Assembly: GCF_026016325.1 (NCBI RefSeq)
Contig: NZ_CP087203.1
Span: 5,208,001 to 5,272,000 of the forward strand
Reading direction: 5' to 3'
Length of the DNA stretch: 64,000 nucleotides
Source of the DNA: Pseudomonas sp. B21-056
GTDB lineage: Bacteria > Pseudomonadota > Gammaproteobacteria > Pseudomonadales > Pseudomonadaceae
The notes below the pieces were generated by a model. It did not search any database, had not been told where the DNA came from, and saw nothing but the letters and a program-made list of their open reading frames with translations. Below are positions 17,853-31,320 of the stretch, piece by piece. How positions within the stretch are numbered: position 1 is the stretch's first letter; each line of letters begins with the position of its first letter. The translations under genes were made by a program, and so were the position numbers.

Positions 17853-17988
17853 TCCCTCGCAGCGATTATTGCGCGAACATCGATTGCCCCCTCTCGCCGA
17901 TCCAAGCACAATCTGCAAAAGGCCAGCATCTGCTTAATTGCCAGCTATGCTCCCTTCGAAATGGATCGACCCTATAGACATCGGAACC

Positions 17989-19482
17989 ATGAGCACCAGC
18001 AGTGCGACACCCGGCAACACCCCCCTTTCGATACGTTCGGAGCGGGTCCTCGTACTCGCCAGCTCACTGGTTGTCATCGCCATCCTGGGCATCGTGACCT
18101 TCCTGCTGATTCGCGAACATGCCAGCGCCCGTGAGGCGGCGACACGTGCGGCCACCAATATCGTGCAGTTGATCGATGCCGACGTGCTGCGCAACGTCGA
18201 ACTCTACGACGTGTCGGTGCAAGGCTTGATCGCCGCGGCCAGCCGCGAAGACCTGAAACACGTTTCACCGGAGATCCGCCACCTGGCCCTGTTCGACCGT
18301 GCCACCGCCGCTCCCTACAAAGGCGACATCCTGCTGCTGGACAAACAAGGTGATGTAATCGCTGACTCTGCCTCGATCGACCCACGCCAGGATAACTTTT
18401 CTGATCGGGAGTACTTCCGCTCCCACGTCCAGAACCCAGCCCCGGACATGATGATCAGTCGTCCATTGCGTGCCAGAAACAACGAGCAAGACTGGCGTAT
18501 CAGTTTCAGTCGCCGGCAGAGCAACAACCAAGGCGATTTCCTGGGCGTGGCCGCAGCCACGATGCGCTTGAGTTACTTCAGCCAGTTGTTCAAAAGCCTG
18601 AACATCGGCCATGGCGGGACGGTCAACCTGATCAGCCGTGACGGAATTCTACTGGCACAGGAGCCGCCCCTGGCCGAGGACATGATCGGCAGGGACTTCA
18701 GCAGCCGGCCGAATTTCGTGCGCATCCTGCATGAAGGTAACGGCAGTTTCACCAGCATTTCCGGTTTTGACCAGAAACAGCGCCTCTACACCTTTTCCCA
18801 GGTCGGCAACTTGCCGTTGATCGTCGTGGTGGCGCTCTCCTACGAAGAAGTCTTCGCGTCATGGCAACGCACGACGCTGATCGTCAGCGGCGCTACCGGC
18901 GCGCTGTGCATCGGCCTGCTCTGGCTCACCTGGCTGCTGCGTCGTGAATTGAGGCGTCGTCATCGTGCTGAACGGGAACTGGCCCAGCGGGCGGCCACCG
19001 ATCCGCTGACGGGCCTGGCCAACCGCAGGGCCCTGGACGAGACGCTGCAAAGGGAATGGCTACGGGCCCTACGCTCGGGGCAACCGCTGTCGGTGCTGAT
19101 GGTCGATGCCGACCACTTCAAGGCATTCAATGATCGCCATGGCCATCAACAGGGTGACGAGGCCCTGCGAGCCCTGGCACGACTGATCGGTGAACGTGTC
19201 CGTCGCCCAGCCGACCTGGCCGCGCGCTACGGTGGCGAAGAGTTTTCGGTGGTACTGCCGGAAACCAATACCGCCGGGGCCTTTGCCATGGCTCAAAGCA
19301 TTCGCGTAGCGGTGGAACAACTGCCCGTCCAGCCGGGCGACGCGCCCATGACCGTCAGCATCGGCATCGCGACCTGGTCCCAGGGACCGTATGGCGACTT
19401 CGAACAGCTCCTGTTCGCCGCCGACAAGGCGCTATACCAGGCCAAGGCCAGCGGACGCAATTGCGTGGTCTGTGCGATGTAA
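17989..19482 (+). CDS. Membrane-bound diguanylate cyclase with PDC/dCache sensor
   Basis: The chosen ATG at 17989 gives 497 aa; GGA lies 4-6 bases upstream, and in-frame ATGs at 17938 and 17947 are alternatives. TM1 is at ~19-41, then a periplasmic double-Cache type sensor (~45-270), TM2 (~290-312) and a GGDEF domain. The active-site loop is GGEEF at 415-419 and the RxxD product-inhibition site RPAD at 406-409, so a working, feedback-controlled c-di-GMP synthase is expected. It has no EAL domain. It is convergent with lpxC. Confidence 0.92.
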   Translation: MSTSSATPGNTPLSIRSERVLVLASSLVVIAILGIVTFLLIREHASAREAATRAATNIVQLIDADVLRNVELYDVSVQGLIAAASREDLKHVSPEIRHLALFDRATAAPYKGDILLLDKQGDVIADSASIDPRQDNFSDREYFRSHVQNPAPDMMISRPLRARNNEQDWRISFSRRQSNNQGDFLGVAAATMRLSYFSQLFKSLNIGHGGTVNLISRDGILLAQEPPLAEDMIGRDFSSRPNFVRILHEGNGSFTSISGFDQKQRLYTFSQVGNLPLIVVVALSYEEVFASWQRTTLIVSGATGALCIGLLWLTWLLRRELRRRHRAERELAQRAATDPLTGLANRRALDETLQREWLRALRSGQPLSVLMVDADHFKAFNDRHGHQQGDEALRALARLIGERVRRPADLAARYGGEEFSVVLPETNTAGAFAMAQSIRVAVEQLPVQPGDAPMTVSIGIATWSQGPYGDFEQLLFAADKALYQAKASGRNCVVCAM

Positions 19483-19495
19483 TACCCCGGCCCCC

Positions 19496-19663
19496 TGTGG
19501 CGAGGGGATTTATCCCCGCTGGGCTGCGGAGCAGCCCCAAAACCAGGCAACTCGGTGGGTCAGACGGATTGAGTCCATAGTGATAGGGCTGCTACGCAGC
19601 CCAGCGGGGATAAATCCCCTCGCCACAGATAAATCCCCCACCACAGATAAATCCCTCGCCACA
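19496..19663. repeat. Second repeat family: inverted GGGGATTTATCCCC element
   Basis: TGTGGCGAGGGGATTTATCC at 19496 and its complement ending at 19628 enclose GCTGCGGAGCAGCC and GGCTGCTACGCAGCCC hairpins. Two partial extra copies of the end (CCACAGATAAATCCC) follow to 19663. The same family recurs at 39249-39383 and 60660-60792. Confidence 0.88.
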
Positions 19664-19683
19664 AATACTTCTCTGACAGCCAT

Positions 19684-19709
19684 AAAAAAAGGCCACCCGA
19701 AGGCAGCCC
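19684..19709 (-). terminator. Terminator after lpxC
   Basis: On the minus strand GGCTGCC-TTCG-GGTGGCC (two G-U pairs) is followed by TTTTTTT, 26 bases beyond the lpxC stop. A UUCG tetraloop supports it. It closes the dcw cluster. Confidence 0.8.
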
Positions 19710-19734
19710 TTAAAAAACTAGAGAGGTTTTTTGC

Positions 19735-20682
<948 letters not shown>

Positions 20683-20698
20683 TCAACAAAGGCTGGCG

Positions 20699-20707
20699 AT
20701 GATAGCA
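20699..20707 (-). promoter_or_regulatory. Possible extended -10 of an lpxC promoter
   Basis: In the ftsZ-lpxC gap the minus strand reads TGC-TATCAT, an extended -10 (TGN plus -10) about 50 bases before lpxC. No convincing -35 is present, which is allowed for extended -10 promoters. Weak evidence. Confidence 0.35.
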
Positions 20708-20758
20708 GACCAGACCTTTGCTGAACACCAATCACCCGAATACCCCTGATACATTTCA

Positions 20759-21952
20759 TCAATCGGCCTGACGACGCAGGAAGGCCGGGATGTCCAGGTA
20801 ATCCAGATCGTCTTGTGGATTCATCTTCGCGGCAGTCGCAGCACCGGCCTGGGCCTGGTTGCGCATGACGGTCGGACGGTCCAGGTCGCGGTAGTTCACC
20901 GCAGGCTGTTCCTGACGAACGGGGGCTTGTTGCTGAGGCTGGGAGGCCATAGTGGTCTGAACGGTGTTGTCGATCACCTTCATCGGCTTCTCGATTTTCG
21001 CGCCCAGGCCGGTGGCAACCACGGTCACGTGCAGCTCGTCACGCATGTCCGGATCGATCACGGTGCCGACCTTGACCATCGCGTGGTCGGAAGCGAACGC
21101 CTCGATGATGCTACCCACGTCGGAGTACTCGCCCAGGGACAGGTCTGGACCGGCGGTGATGTTCACCAGGATGCCGCGGGCGCCCTGCAGGTTCACATCT
21201 TCGAGCAACGGGTTGCGGATGGCCGCTTCGGTGGCCTCGCGAGCGCGGTTCGGACCGCTGGCGCAGCCAGTGCCCATCATCGCCATGCCCATTTCGGACA
21301 TCACGGTGCGTACGTCGGCGAAGTCGACGTTGATCATGCCCGGACGCTTGATGATGTCGGAGATACCGCGAACGGCACCGGCCAGTACGTCATCGGCCTT
21401 GGCGAAAGCCGACAGCAGGCTGGCGTCTTTACCGAGGATGGTCAGCAGCTTCTCGTTGGGGATGGTGATCAACGAGTCGACGCTGTCGCTCAGCGCGCGG
21501 ATGCCTTCATCGGCAATCTGCATGCGCTTGCGGCCTTCGAACGGGAACGGACGGGTCACCACCGCAACGGTGAGGATGCCCATTTCCTTGGCCACTTCGG
21601 CAATGATCGGCGCCGCACCGGTACCGGTACCGCCGCCCATGCCCGTGGTGATGAACACCATGTTGGTGCCGGCCAGGACTTCAGCGATGCGCTCGCGGTC
21701 TTCCAGGGCCGCCTGACGGCCAACCTCGGGATTCGCACCGGCACCCAGGCCCTTGGTCACGCCGGTACCCAGTTGCAGGATGGTCCGCGCGCCAATGTTC
21801 TTCAGCGCTTGAGCATCGGTGTTGGCGCAGATGAACTCGACGCCTTCGATGTTGCTCTTGACCATGTGGTTGACAGCGTTGCCGCCGCCACCGCCGACAC
21901 CGATTACCTTGATAACCGGGCTGGCGGGGATGTTGTCTACGAGTTCGAACAT
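20759..21952 (-). CDS. ftsZ: Cell division GTPase FtsZ
   Basis: The ATG at 21952 (MFELVDN) gives 397 aa. The tubulin signature GGGTGTG is at 106-112, followed by T7-loop residues and a Gln-rich linker (~320-375). The conserved C-terminal peptide DYLDIPAFLRRQAD binds FtsA and ZipA. It polymerises into the Z ring at mid-cell. The frame is open upstream to 22129, but that is the ftsA-ftsZ gap, and FtsZ proteins start at this Met, with GAGAGGGAAA as ribosome site. The gap of ~100 bases to ftsA may carry an additional ftsZ promoter. Confidence 0.98.
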   Translation of the reverse strand: MFELVDNIPASPVIKVIGVGGGGGNAVNHMVKSNIEGVEFICANTDAQALKNIGARTILQLGTGVTKGLGAGANPEVGRQAALEDRERIAEVLAGTNMVFITTGMGGGTGTGAAPIIAEVAKEMGILTVAVVTRPFPFEGRKRMQIADEGIRALSDSVDSLITIPNEKLLTILGKDASLLSAFAKADDVLAGAVRGISDIIKRPGMINVDFADVRTVMSEMGMAMMGTGCASGPNRAREATEAAIRNPLLEDVNLQGARGILVNITAGPDLSLGEYSDVGSIIEAFASDHAMVKVGTVIDPDMRDELHVTVVATGLGAKIEKPMKVIDNTVQTTMASQPQQQAPVRQEQPAVNYRDLDRPTVMRNQAQAGAATAAKMNPQDDLDYLDIPAFLRRQAD

Positions 21953-22052
21953 TTTCCCTCTCCTTACATTCTCTAGTTTTTTTCGCCTACTGCGTTTGTT
22001 GCCGCCTTCCAGCGCCAGGCCTGAAACCTGCCGCCGAAGCTTTGAACCTGTA

Positions 22053-23312
22053 TCAGAAATTACCTTTGACCCAAGCCTGGAGCCGCTCGAACAGCGGAGC
22101 CTTCGGCTCGTCGCTGCTGTAGCTGTCACGGCTGCCGATCCCCGAGAACGAGATCCCGTCGGACTGCTTCTGCAGGCCGTACATCAACAGGCCCACGCCG
22201 GTGGAATAAATCGGGTTGCGCACCACGTCATCCAGGCCCTTGACGCCATGGGGCACGCCCAGGCGTACCGGCATGTGGAAGATTTCCTCGGCCAGCTCGA
22301 CTGCGCCTTCCATCTTCGACGTACCGCCGGTCAGCACGATGCCGGCCGGGATCAGGTCTTCGTAACCGCTGCGGCGCAGTTCGGCCTGGATCAGCGTGAA
22401 CAGCTCGTCGTAGCGCGGCTCGACCACCTCGGCCAGGGCCTGGCGGGACAATTCGCGCGGTGGACGGTCGCCGACGCTCGGTACCTTGATGGTTTCACCG
22501 GCACCGGCCAGTTTCGCCAGGGCGCAGGCGTAGCGGATCTTGATTTCCTCGGCGTACTGGGTCGGGGTGCGCAACGCCATGGCGATGTCGTTGGTCACCT
22601 GGTCACCGGCAATCGGAATCACCGCGGTGTGGCGAATGGCGCCTTCGGTGAAGATCGCGATGTCGGTGGTGCCGCCGCCGATGTCCACCAGGCATACGCC
22701 CAGTTCTTTTTCGTCGTCGGTCAGCACCGAGTAGGCCGAAGCCAGTTGCTCGAGAATGATGTCGTCGATTTCCAGGCCGCAGCGGCGCACGCATTTTTCG
22801 ATGTTCTGCGCAGCATTCACCGCACAGGTGACCACGTGGACCTTGGCCTCCAGACGTACGCCGGACATGCCCAGGGGCTCACGCACGCCTTCCTGGTTAT
22901 CGATCACGTAATCCTGCGGCAGGGTGTGCAGCACCCGCTGGTCGGCCGGGATCGCCACGGCCTGGGCCGCGTCGAGCACGCGCTCGAGGTCGGCGGAGCT
23001 GACTTCGCGATCACGGATCGCGACGATGCCGTGGGAGTTCAGGCTGCGGATGTGATTGCCCGCCACGCCGACGAACGCCGAGTGGATCCGGCAACCGGCC
23101 ATCAGCTGCGCCTCTTCGATGGCGCGCTGGATCGATTGCACGGTGGACTCGATGTTCACCACCACGCCTTTTTTCAAGCCACGGGACGGATGGGTACCGA
23201 TCCCGACGATGACCAGCGTGCCGTCGTCCGCGACTTCACCTACCAGCGCTACCACCTTGGAAGTGCCGATATCCAGACCGACGATCATTTTTCCGCTTTG
23301 CACGTTTGCCAT
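22053..23312 (-). CDS. ftsA: Cell division actin homologue FtsA
   Basis: The protein is 419 aa with the actin-fold phosphate 1 loop GLDIGTSKVVALVGE (~12-26), the 1C domain in place of actin 1B, phosphate 2 (LVDIGGGTTDIAIF), adenosine loop GIVLTGGTSKMEG, and a C-terminal amphipathic end (PLFERLQAWVKGNF) that tethers it to the inner membrane. It anchors FtsZ filaments and recruits later division proteins. It starts 14 bases after ftsQ. Confidence 0.98.
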   Translation of the reverse strand: MANVQSGKMIVGLDIGTSKVVALVGEVADDGTLVIVGIGTHPSRGLKKGVVVNIESTVQSIQRAIEEAQLMAGCRIHSAFVGVAGNHIRSLNSHGIVAIRDREVSSADLERVLDAAQAVAIPADQRVLHTLPQDYVIDNQEGVREPLGMSGVRLEAKVHVVTCAVNAAQNIEKCVRRCGLEIDDIILEQLASAYSVLTDDEKELGVCLVDIGGGTTDIAIFTEGAIRHTAVIPIAGDQVTNDIAMALRTPTQYAEEIKIRYACALAKLAGAGETIKVPSVGDRPPRELSRQALAEVVEPRYDELFTLIQAELRRSGYEDLIPAGIVLTGGTSKMEGAVELAEEIFHMPVRLGVPHGVKGLDDVVRNPIYSTGVGLLMYGLQKQSDGISFSGIGSRDSYSSDEPKAPLFERLQAWVKGNF

Positions 23313-23326
23313 GGTCCTGCCTCTTC

Positions 23327-24193
23327 TTAATTCTTCGCGACGGCGGGTACGGCCGTCGTCGGCGCTACCGGTTCCCGCCAGCCAACAGCAAGGCCGTTGG
23401 CGTAGCGCAGATCGATGCGCGCAATGTTCGTAATCTGTTCTTTGAGCGTCTTGTCATAGATGGCGATGAAACGGCGCATCTTTTCCACCAGGTTGCCGCG
23501 ACCGAGCAGCAGCTCGATGCCCGGCCCCGAGCTGCCCGCGCCAGTGGTCAGGAACCAGCTGCCGCGCTCACGCAATTCCAGGCGCGCGATGGAGAAGCCC
23601 AACGGCCGCAACATCTGGCTCAACACCTGGTACTGCTGCATCACTTGCTGCTGGGCCCGCTGTGGACCGAACAGTTGTGGCAAATGTTCATAGTTGGCCA
23701 GTTCCCGTGGCGTGAACGCCTGGCCCTGGTTGTTCAACAGCGACTCATCGCCCCAACGGGCCACCGGCAGTTGTTCTTCCAGGCGGATCGACACCTGGTC
23801 GGGCCACACACGCCGGACTTCGGCGTGGGCGATCCAGGGCATCTGCTCCAGCTCCGTGCGCATGCCTGCCAGGTCGACGGTGAAGAAGCTCGACGCCACG
23901 TAAGGAGCGATCCGCTGTTGCACCGCCTGCTGGCTGATGTAGCTCAGGTCGCCCTGGACGTTGATCCGGGCAATCGGTCGATCGGCGTAAGGCAGCAACC
24001 GTTGGGCGCCTTCATACGTACCGAACCCCAACGCCACCAGCAGCACCGGCCAGAACAGGCTCTTGAGAAAACCAAAGTTGGCTTTCGGCAGGCGCGCCGA
24101 CATCGGCTCTTTGGCCACCATTCGGCTGGCACCCCGCGGCACCGGCTTGCGACCGGGTGCGGATGGCTGATGACGAAGCGATGCGCCTTGCAT
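23327..24193 (-). CDS. ftsQ: Cell division protein FtsQ
   Basis: The protein is 288 aa. A basic cytoplasmic N-terminus (~1-45) is followed by one membrane helix (~46-66, [18 protein letters not shown]) and a periplasmic part: a POTRA domain (~75-145, [22 protein letters not shown]) and a beta domain. It links FtsA/FtsZ to FtsB/FtsL and FtsI. It begins 3 bases after the ddlB stop. A longer N-terminus than in E. coli is usual for pseudomonads. Confidence 0.97.
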   Translation of the reverse strand: MQGASLRHQPSAPGRKPVPRGASRMVAKEPMSARLPKANFGFLKSLFWPVLLVALGFGTYEGAQRLLPYADRPIARINVQGDLSYISQQAVQQRIAPYVASSFFTVDLAGMRTELEQMPWIAHAEVRRVWPDQVSIRLEEQLPVARWGDESLLNNQGQAFTPRELANYEHLPQLFGPQRAQQQVMQQYQVLSQMLRPLGFSIARLELRERGSWFLTTGAGSSGPGIELLLGRGNLVEKMRRFIAIYDKTLKEQITNIARIDLRYANGLAVGWREPVAPTTAVPAVAKN

Positions 24194-24196
24194 GGC

Positions 24197-26611
<2,415 letters not shown>

Positions 26612-26619
<8 letters not shown>

Positions 26620-27682
26620 GGGCCACCTCCAGGCAGGTATCGACCACTTGGGCCGTGGCATCGGGTTTGGCCAGGCGGCGCGCGGCGCGGGCCATGTCTT
26701 CAAGTCGTTGCGGTTGCATCAGGACCTCTGTCAGGCGGGCGGCAAGATCCGCGGCGCCAGTCGTTCTTTGCGGCAGCAGGAAGGCAGCGCCTTCGCGGGC
26801 CAAATAATCGGCATTGCGGGTCTGGTGATCGTCGATGGCGTGGGGCAAAGGCACCAGCATCGAGGGCAGACCGGCAGCAGCCAGTTCACTGATGGTCAAC
26901 GCGCCTGCGCGACAGATCACCAGGTCGGCCCAGCCATAGGCTTGGGCCATGTCTTTGATGAAAGGCTGCACTTGCGCCTCGACGCCTACGGCGCCGTAGC
27001 GCTCGGCGGTCACTCCATCGTGGTTCTTGCCGGCCTGGTGAAAGACTTCCGGCCGCAGTTCGGCAGCGACCTGCGACAAGGCTTCGGGCAGCAATTTGTT
27101 CAACGGCTCTGCTCCCAGGCTTCCACCCAGGACCAGCAAACGCGCTTTGCGTCCGGCCAGGGCCGGGCGCGGTGTCTCGAGAAACAGCTCGGTACGCACC
27201 GGGTTACCAGTGGTGCGGCGGCTGCCCGACAGGGTAAAGGTGTCGGGAAAGGCTTCACAGACCCGAGCGGCCAACGGCACCAGTAACCGATTGGCGGTAC
27301 CGGCCACGGCGTTCTGCTCGTGAACGATCACCGGCACGCCGGCCAGTTTGGCCGCGACACCGCCAGGACCGGTCACATAACCACCGAACCCGACCACACA
27401 GACCGGCCGCAACCGACGGATGATCGCCCGCGCCTGCCAGACCGACTTGAGCAGCATCAGCGGTGCCTTGAGCAACGACAGCTTGCCCTTGCCCCGCAGG
27501 CCGCTGGCATTGATCCGATGCAGCTCCAGACCCGCGCCGGGTACCAGTTCGTTCTCGATACCCCGTGGCGTGCCCAACCAGTGCACGGTATAGCCCCGTG
27601 CCTGGAATTCCCGGGCGCAGGCCAGCGCCGGGAACACATGCCCGCCGGTGCCACCGGCCATGATCAGCACGTTAGCGCCCAT
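26612..27682 (-). CDS. murG: UDP-GlcNAc:lipid I GlcNAc transferase
   Basis: The protein is 356 aa, a GT-B glycosyltransferase on the inner face of the membrane that converts lipid I to lipid II. Motifs visible are the N-terminal [12 protein letters not shown] (G loop 1), [19 protein letters not shown] (G loop 2), [12 protein letters not shown] and the C-terminal [20 protein letters not shown]. It overlaps ftsW by 11 bases and murC by 8, so the three are translationally linked. Confidence 0.98.
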
Positions 27683-28889
27683 GAGTCGGCTCCTCGGCGA
27701 AGTCGCTCTCCTGGAATTCCATCTCTTCGCTGCCCAGGTGGGTCCGGCTCTCCCATTCGATGCGCAACAACAGGCCGAGGCAGGCGCAGCAGATCACCAG
27801 GGAACTGCCCCCGTAACTGAGGAACGGCAGCGTCAGGCCCTTGGTCGGCAGCAGGCCGACGTTCACACCGATGTTGATCAGGAACTGACCAATCCACAGG
27901 AACGACAGACCATAGGCCACGTAAGCGGCGAAGAACTGCTTGGCCTTCTCGGCCCACAAGCCGATGTACATGCCGCGCACGCAGACGAACACGAACAGCG
28001 CCACGGTGCACAGCGACCCCACCACGCCCAGCTCTTCGGCCAACACCGAGAACACGAAGTCGGTGTGGGCTTCCGGCAGGTAGAACTGTTTCTGCACGCT
28101 GTTGCCCAGGCCCACGCCCAACCATTCGCCACGCCCGAAGGCGATCAGCGCCTGGGTCAATTGATAACCGGAACCGAACTGATCGGCCCACGGGTCGGTA
28201 AAGGTGATCAGCCGCGCCATCCGATACGGTTGCGCCTGCACCAGCACCGTCACGGCAGCCACCGCCAACGCCACCATCAGAATGAAGCGGAACAGGCCGA
28301 CGCCGCCCAGGAACAGCATCGCCGCCGCAGCGCCCATCATCACCACCGTGGCGCCGAAGTCGGGCTCCATCAGCAGCAGGCCGGCCATGGGCAGCAGCAC
28401 GATGAACGGCTTGAAGAAGCCCATCCAGCTCTCGCGCACTTCCTTCTGGCGACGCACCAGGTAACCGGCGAGGAAGAGCACCACAAAGACCTTGGCGATT
28501 TCCGAAGGCTGTACGTTGAAGAAACTGAAACCGATCCAGCGCATCGAGCCGTTGACCTCGCGGCCAATGCCCGGCACCAGCACCATCACCAGCAGGCCGA
28601 AGGCGCCGAGCAGCATCATCCAGCCCAGGCGCTGCCAGGTGGCGATCGGCACCATCATGGTGACCACACAGGCGCCCAGGCCGATCACCAGGTAAATCAG
28701 GTGGCGGATCATGTGGTACAGGGTGTTGCCGGACTGCACGGCCGCCACTTCCGACGACGCGGAAGTGATCATCACCAGGCCCAGGCCCAGCAATGCCAGG
28801 CAACCGGCGAGCATCGGGAAATCCAGGTCGATGCCACGCCCGGTAATCAGCGGCGACGGGTACGGCTTGATGACGTTTCTCAGGCTCAT
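27672..28889 (-). CDS. ftsW: SEDS peptidoglycan glycosyltransferase FtsW
   Basis: The ATG at 28889 (MSLRNVIKPYPSP) gives 405 aa with ten predicted membrane helices. SEDS signature stretches are QPSEIAKVFVVLFLAGYLVRR, the catalytic-loop ITFTDPWADQFGSGYQLTQALIAFGRG (Asp in the large periplasmic loop) and GLLPTKGLTLPFLSYGGSSL near the C-terminus. It polymerises septal glycan together with FtsI. It overlaps the murD stop by 4 bases. Confidence 0.98.
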   Translation of the reverse strand: MSLRNVIKPYPSPLITGRGIDLDFPMLAGCLALLGLGLVMITSASSEVAAVQSGNTLYHMIRHLIYLVIGLGACVVTMMVPIATWQRLGWMMLLGAFGLLVMVLVPGIGREVNGSMRWIGFSFFNVQPSEIAKVFVVLFLAGYLVRRQKEVRESWMGFFKPFIVLLPMAGLLLMEPDFGATVVMMGAAAAMLFLGGVGLFRFILMVALAVAAVTVLVQAQPYRMARLITFTDPWADQFGSGYQLTQALIAFGRGEWLGVGLGNSVQKQFYLPEAHTDFVFSVLAEELGVVGSLCTVALFVFVCVRGMYIGLWAEKAKQFFAAYVAYGLSFLWIGQFLINIGVNVGLLPTKGLTLPFLSYGGSSLVICCACLGLLLRIEWESRTHLGSEEMEFQESDFAEEPTHGR

Positions 28890-30232
28890 GCCAAGTCCTC
28901 CGCCGCCCGGGCGAACAACTGCCCGCGCTCTTCGTAGTTCTTGAACATGTCGAAACTGGCGCAGGCCGGCGACAGCAGGACCGCATCGCCCGGTTGAGCG
29001 AGGGCGCGGCACTGCTGAACGGCTTCGTCCAGCGAACCGACGCGAACCAGTGGTACGCCGTCGCCGATGGCCTCGGCGATCAACTCGCGGTCACGGCCCA
29101 TCAGCACCACGGCGCGGCAGTTGGCCGTCACCGGATCGCGCAGGTCCTTGAAGTCGGCACCCTTGCCGTCGCCGCCGGCGATCAGCACGAGCTTGCCCTC
29201 GATGTCTGCGCCCAGGCCCTCGATGGCGGCCAGCGCGGCTCCCACATTGGTGGCCTTGGAATCGTTGTACCAGGCCACGCCATCCAGATCGCGAACCCAC
29301 TGGCAGCGGTGCTCGAGACCGGCGAAGGTACGCAGCGCCGAGAGCATGGCGTCGAACGGCAGGCCGACCGCATTGCCCAGGGCCAGGGCTGCCAGTGCGT
29401 TGGCCTGGTTGTGGGCTCCACGGATTTTCAGCTCACGCACCGGCATCAGGTTCTGGAATTCGAAGGCCAGGTATTTCTCGCCGTTCTCTTCACGCAATCC
29501 AAAGCCCTTGAAGTCCGGTACGCCCAAACCGAAGGACCAGCACGGCATGCCCTCGCCCAGCAGCGGACGGGTCAGGGCATCCTGGCGGTTGAACACCACT
29601 TGCCGGGCACCCCGGAAGATCCGGTGCTTGGCCAGGTGATAAGCCGGCAGGCCGCTGTAGCGGTCCATGTGGTCTTCGCTGATGTTGAGCACGGTCGCCA
29701 CTTCGGCGCCGAGGTGATCGGTGGTCTCAAGCTGGAAGCTCGACAACTCCATCACGTACAGCTCGACGTCGTCGCTGAGCAGGTCCAGCGCCGGGGTCCC
29801 CAGGTTGCCACCGACGGCGACCCGCTTGCCGGCCGCCGCGGCCATTTCGCCCACCAGGGTGGTGACGGTGCTTTTCGCGTTGGAGCCGCTGATGGCAATG
29901 ATCGGCGCCTTCGCATTACGCGCGAACAGCTCGATATCACCGGACAATTTCACCCCACGGGCAGCCGCAGCCTGCAGGGCCGGGGTCGCCAGGGCCAGGC
30001 CGGGGCTCACGTAGAGCTCGTCGGCGCGGCACAGGAACTCGACGTCCAGCTCGCCACAACGCACGTCCACCTGGGGGTAGTCACGCCGTAGCGTGGCCAG
30101 CTCAGGCGGATTCTCCCGCGTATCGGCCACGGCAAACGACACGCCCCGGTTCGCCAGGAAGCGAACCAGGGACATGCCGCTCTTGCCGAGGCCGACAACG
30201 ATGCGGAAGTGGTCAGAAGCGATCAGGGACAC
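28886..30232 (-). CDS. murD: UDP-N-acetylmuramoyl-L-alanine--D-glutamate ligase
   Basis: The protein is 448 aa. The N-terminal UDP-binding domain starts FRIVVGLGKSGMSLVRFL, the ATP loop is ISGSNAKSTVTTLVGEMA (~113-130), and NISEDHMDRYSGL and VAWYNDSKATNVGA follow. The P loop has Ala-Lys-Ser-Thr (GSNAKST) where most MurD proteins have GTNGKST or GTNGKTT; the Lys and Ser/Thr needed for phosphate binding remain. It adds D-glutamate to UDP-MurNAc-L-Ala. It begins 5 bases after mraY. Confidence 0.97.
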   Translation of the reverse strand: MSLIASDHFRIVVGLGKSGMSLVRFLANRGVSFAVADTRENPPELATLRRDYPQVDVRCGELDVEFLCRADELYVSPGLALATPALQAAAARGVKLSGDIELFARNAKAPIIAISGSNAKSTVTTLVGEMAAAAGKRVAVGGNLGTPALDLLSDDVELYVMELSSFQLETTDHLGAEVATVLNISEDHMDRYSGLPAYHLAKHRIFRGARQVVFNRQDALTRPLLGEGMPCWSFGLGVPDFKGFGLREENGEKYLAFEFQNLMPVRELKIRGAHNQANALAALALGNAVGLPFDAMLSALRTFAGLEHRCQWVRDLDGVAWYNDSKATNVGAALAAIEGLGADIEGKLVLIAGGDGKGADFKDLRDPVTANCRAVVLMGRDRELIAEAIGDGVPLVRVGSLDEAVQQCRALAQPGDAVLLSPACASFDMFKNYEERGQLFARAAEDLA

Positions 30233-30237
30233 TCGTT

Positions 30238-31320
30238 CTACCTCAATTTCAGGGTGGCAAGGCCGATCAGCACCAGAATCACGGTGATGATCCAGAAACG
30301 GACGATCACCCGCGGCTCGGGCCAGCCCTTGAGTTCAAAGTGGTGGTGGATCGGCGCCATACGGAATACGCGGCGGCCGGTCAATTTAAAGGATGCAACC
30401 TGAATGACCACTGACAGGGTCTCCATCACGAACACACCGCCCATGATGAACAGGACGATTTCCTGGCGAACGATGACGGCGATGGTGCCCAGGGCCGCGC
30501 CCAACGCCAGCGCGCCGACGTCGCCCATGAAGACCTGGGCCGGGTAGGTGTTGAACCAGAGGAAACCCAGGCCGGCGCCGATCAACGCGCCGCAGAACAC
30601 GATCAGCTCGCCCGCCCCCGGTACATAGGGGATCAGCAGGTATTCGGCGAATTTCACGTTACCCGACAGATAGCAGAAGATCCCCAGCGCGCCGCCGACC
30701 ATGACCGTCGGCATGATCGCCAGGCCGTCGAGGCCGTCGGTGAGGTTGACCGCGTTACTCGAACCGACGATCACCAGGTAGGTCAGCACGACGAAGCCCG
30801 CACCCAGCGGAATGCTGTAGTCCTTGAGCATCGGCAGGATCAGGGTGGTTTCCACCGGCGAAGCAGCGGTCATATAAAGGAAGACTGCCGCGCCCAGGCC
30901 GAACACCGACTGCCAGAAATATTTCCAGCGGCTCGGCAGCCCACGGGAGTTCTTCTCGATGACCTTGCGGTAGTCGTCAACCCAACCGATGGCGCCGAAC
31001 AACAGGGTCACCAACAGCACGGTCCAGACATAGCGGTTCGCCAGGTCAGCCCAGAGCAAGGTGCTGACGCCGATGGACGACAGGATCAACGCGCCGCCCA
31101 TGGTCGGGGTGCCGGATTTGGACAGATGCGACTGCGGTCCGTCGTTACGTACCGACTGGCCGATTTGCAGGTTCTGCAGGGTGCGGATCATCCACGGGCC
31201 CAGGAACAGCGACAACGACAACGCGGTCAGCACACCCAGGATCCCGCGCAGGGTCAGGTACTGGAAGACCGCGAAGCCTTTGTAGAACTGTTGCAGGTAC
31301 TCCGCTAGCAGCAGCAGCAT
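30238..31320 (-). CDS. mraY: Phospho-N-acetylmuramoyl-pentapeptide transferase MraY
   Basis: The ATG at 31320 gives 360 aa, identical in length to E. coli MraY, with ten membrane helices. The aspartates of the active site are visible in GWVDDYRKV and [10 protein letters not shown], and the C-terminal HHHFE block in [15 protein letters not shown]. It transfers phospho-MurNAc-pentapeptide to undecaprenyl phosphate, forming lipid I. The start shares one base with the murF stop. Confidence 0.98.
   Translation of the reverse strand: MLLLLAEYLQQFYKGFAVFQYLTLRGILGVLTALSLSLFLGPWMIRTLQNLQIGQSVRNDGPQSHLSKSGTPTMGGALILSSIGVSTLLWADLANRYVWTVLLVTLLFGAIGWVDDYRKVIEKNSRGLPSRWKYFWQSVFGLGAAVFLYMTAASPVETTLILPMLKDYSIPLGAGFVVLTYLVIVGSSNAVNLTDGLDGLAIMPTVMVGGALGIFCYLSGNVKFAEYLLIPYVPGAGELIVFCGALIGAGLGFLWFNTYPAQVFMGDVGALALGAALGTIAVIVRQEIVLFIMGGVFVMETLSVVIQVASFKLTGRRVFRMAPIHHHFELKGWPEPRVIVRFWIITVILVLIGLATLKLR

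Noticed and set aside
21953..22129. 59-residue upstream extension of FtsZ
   Set aside because: FtsZ begins with MFELVDN and has its own ribosome site there; the extension has no similarity to anything.
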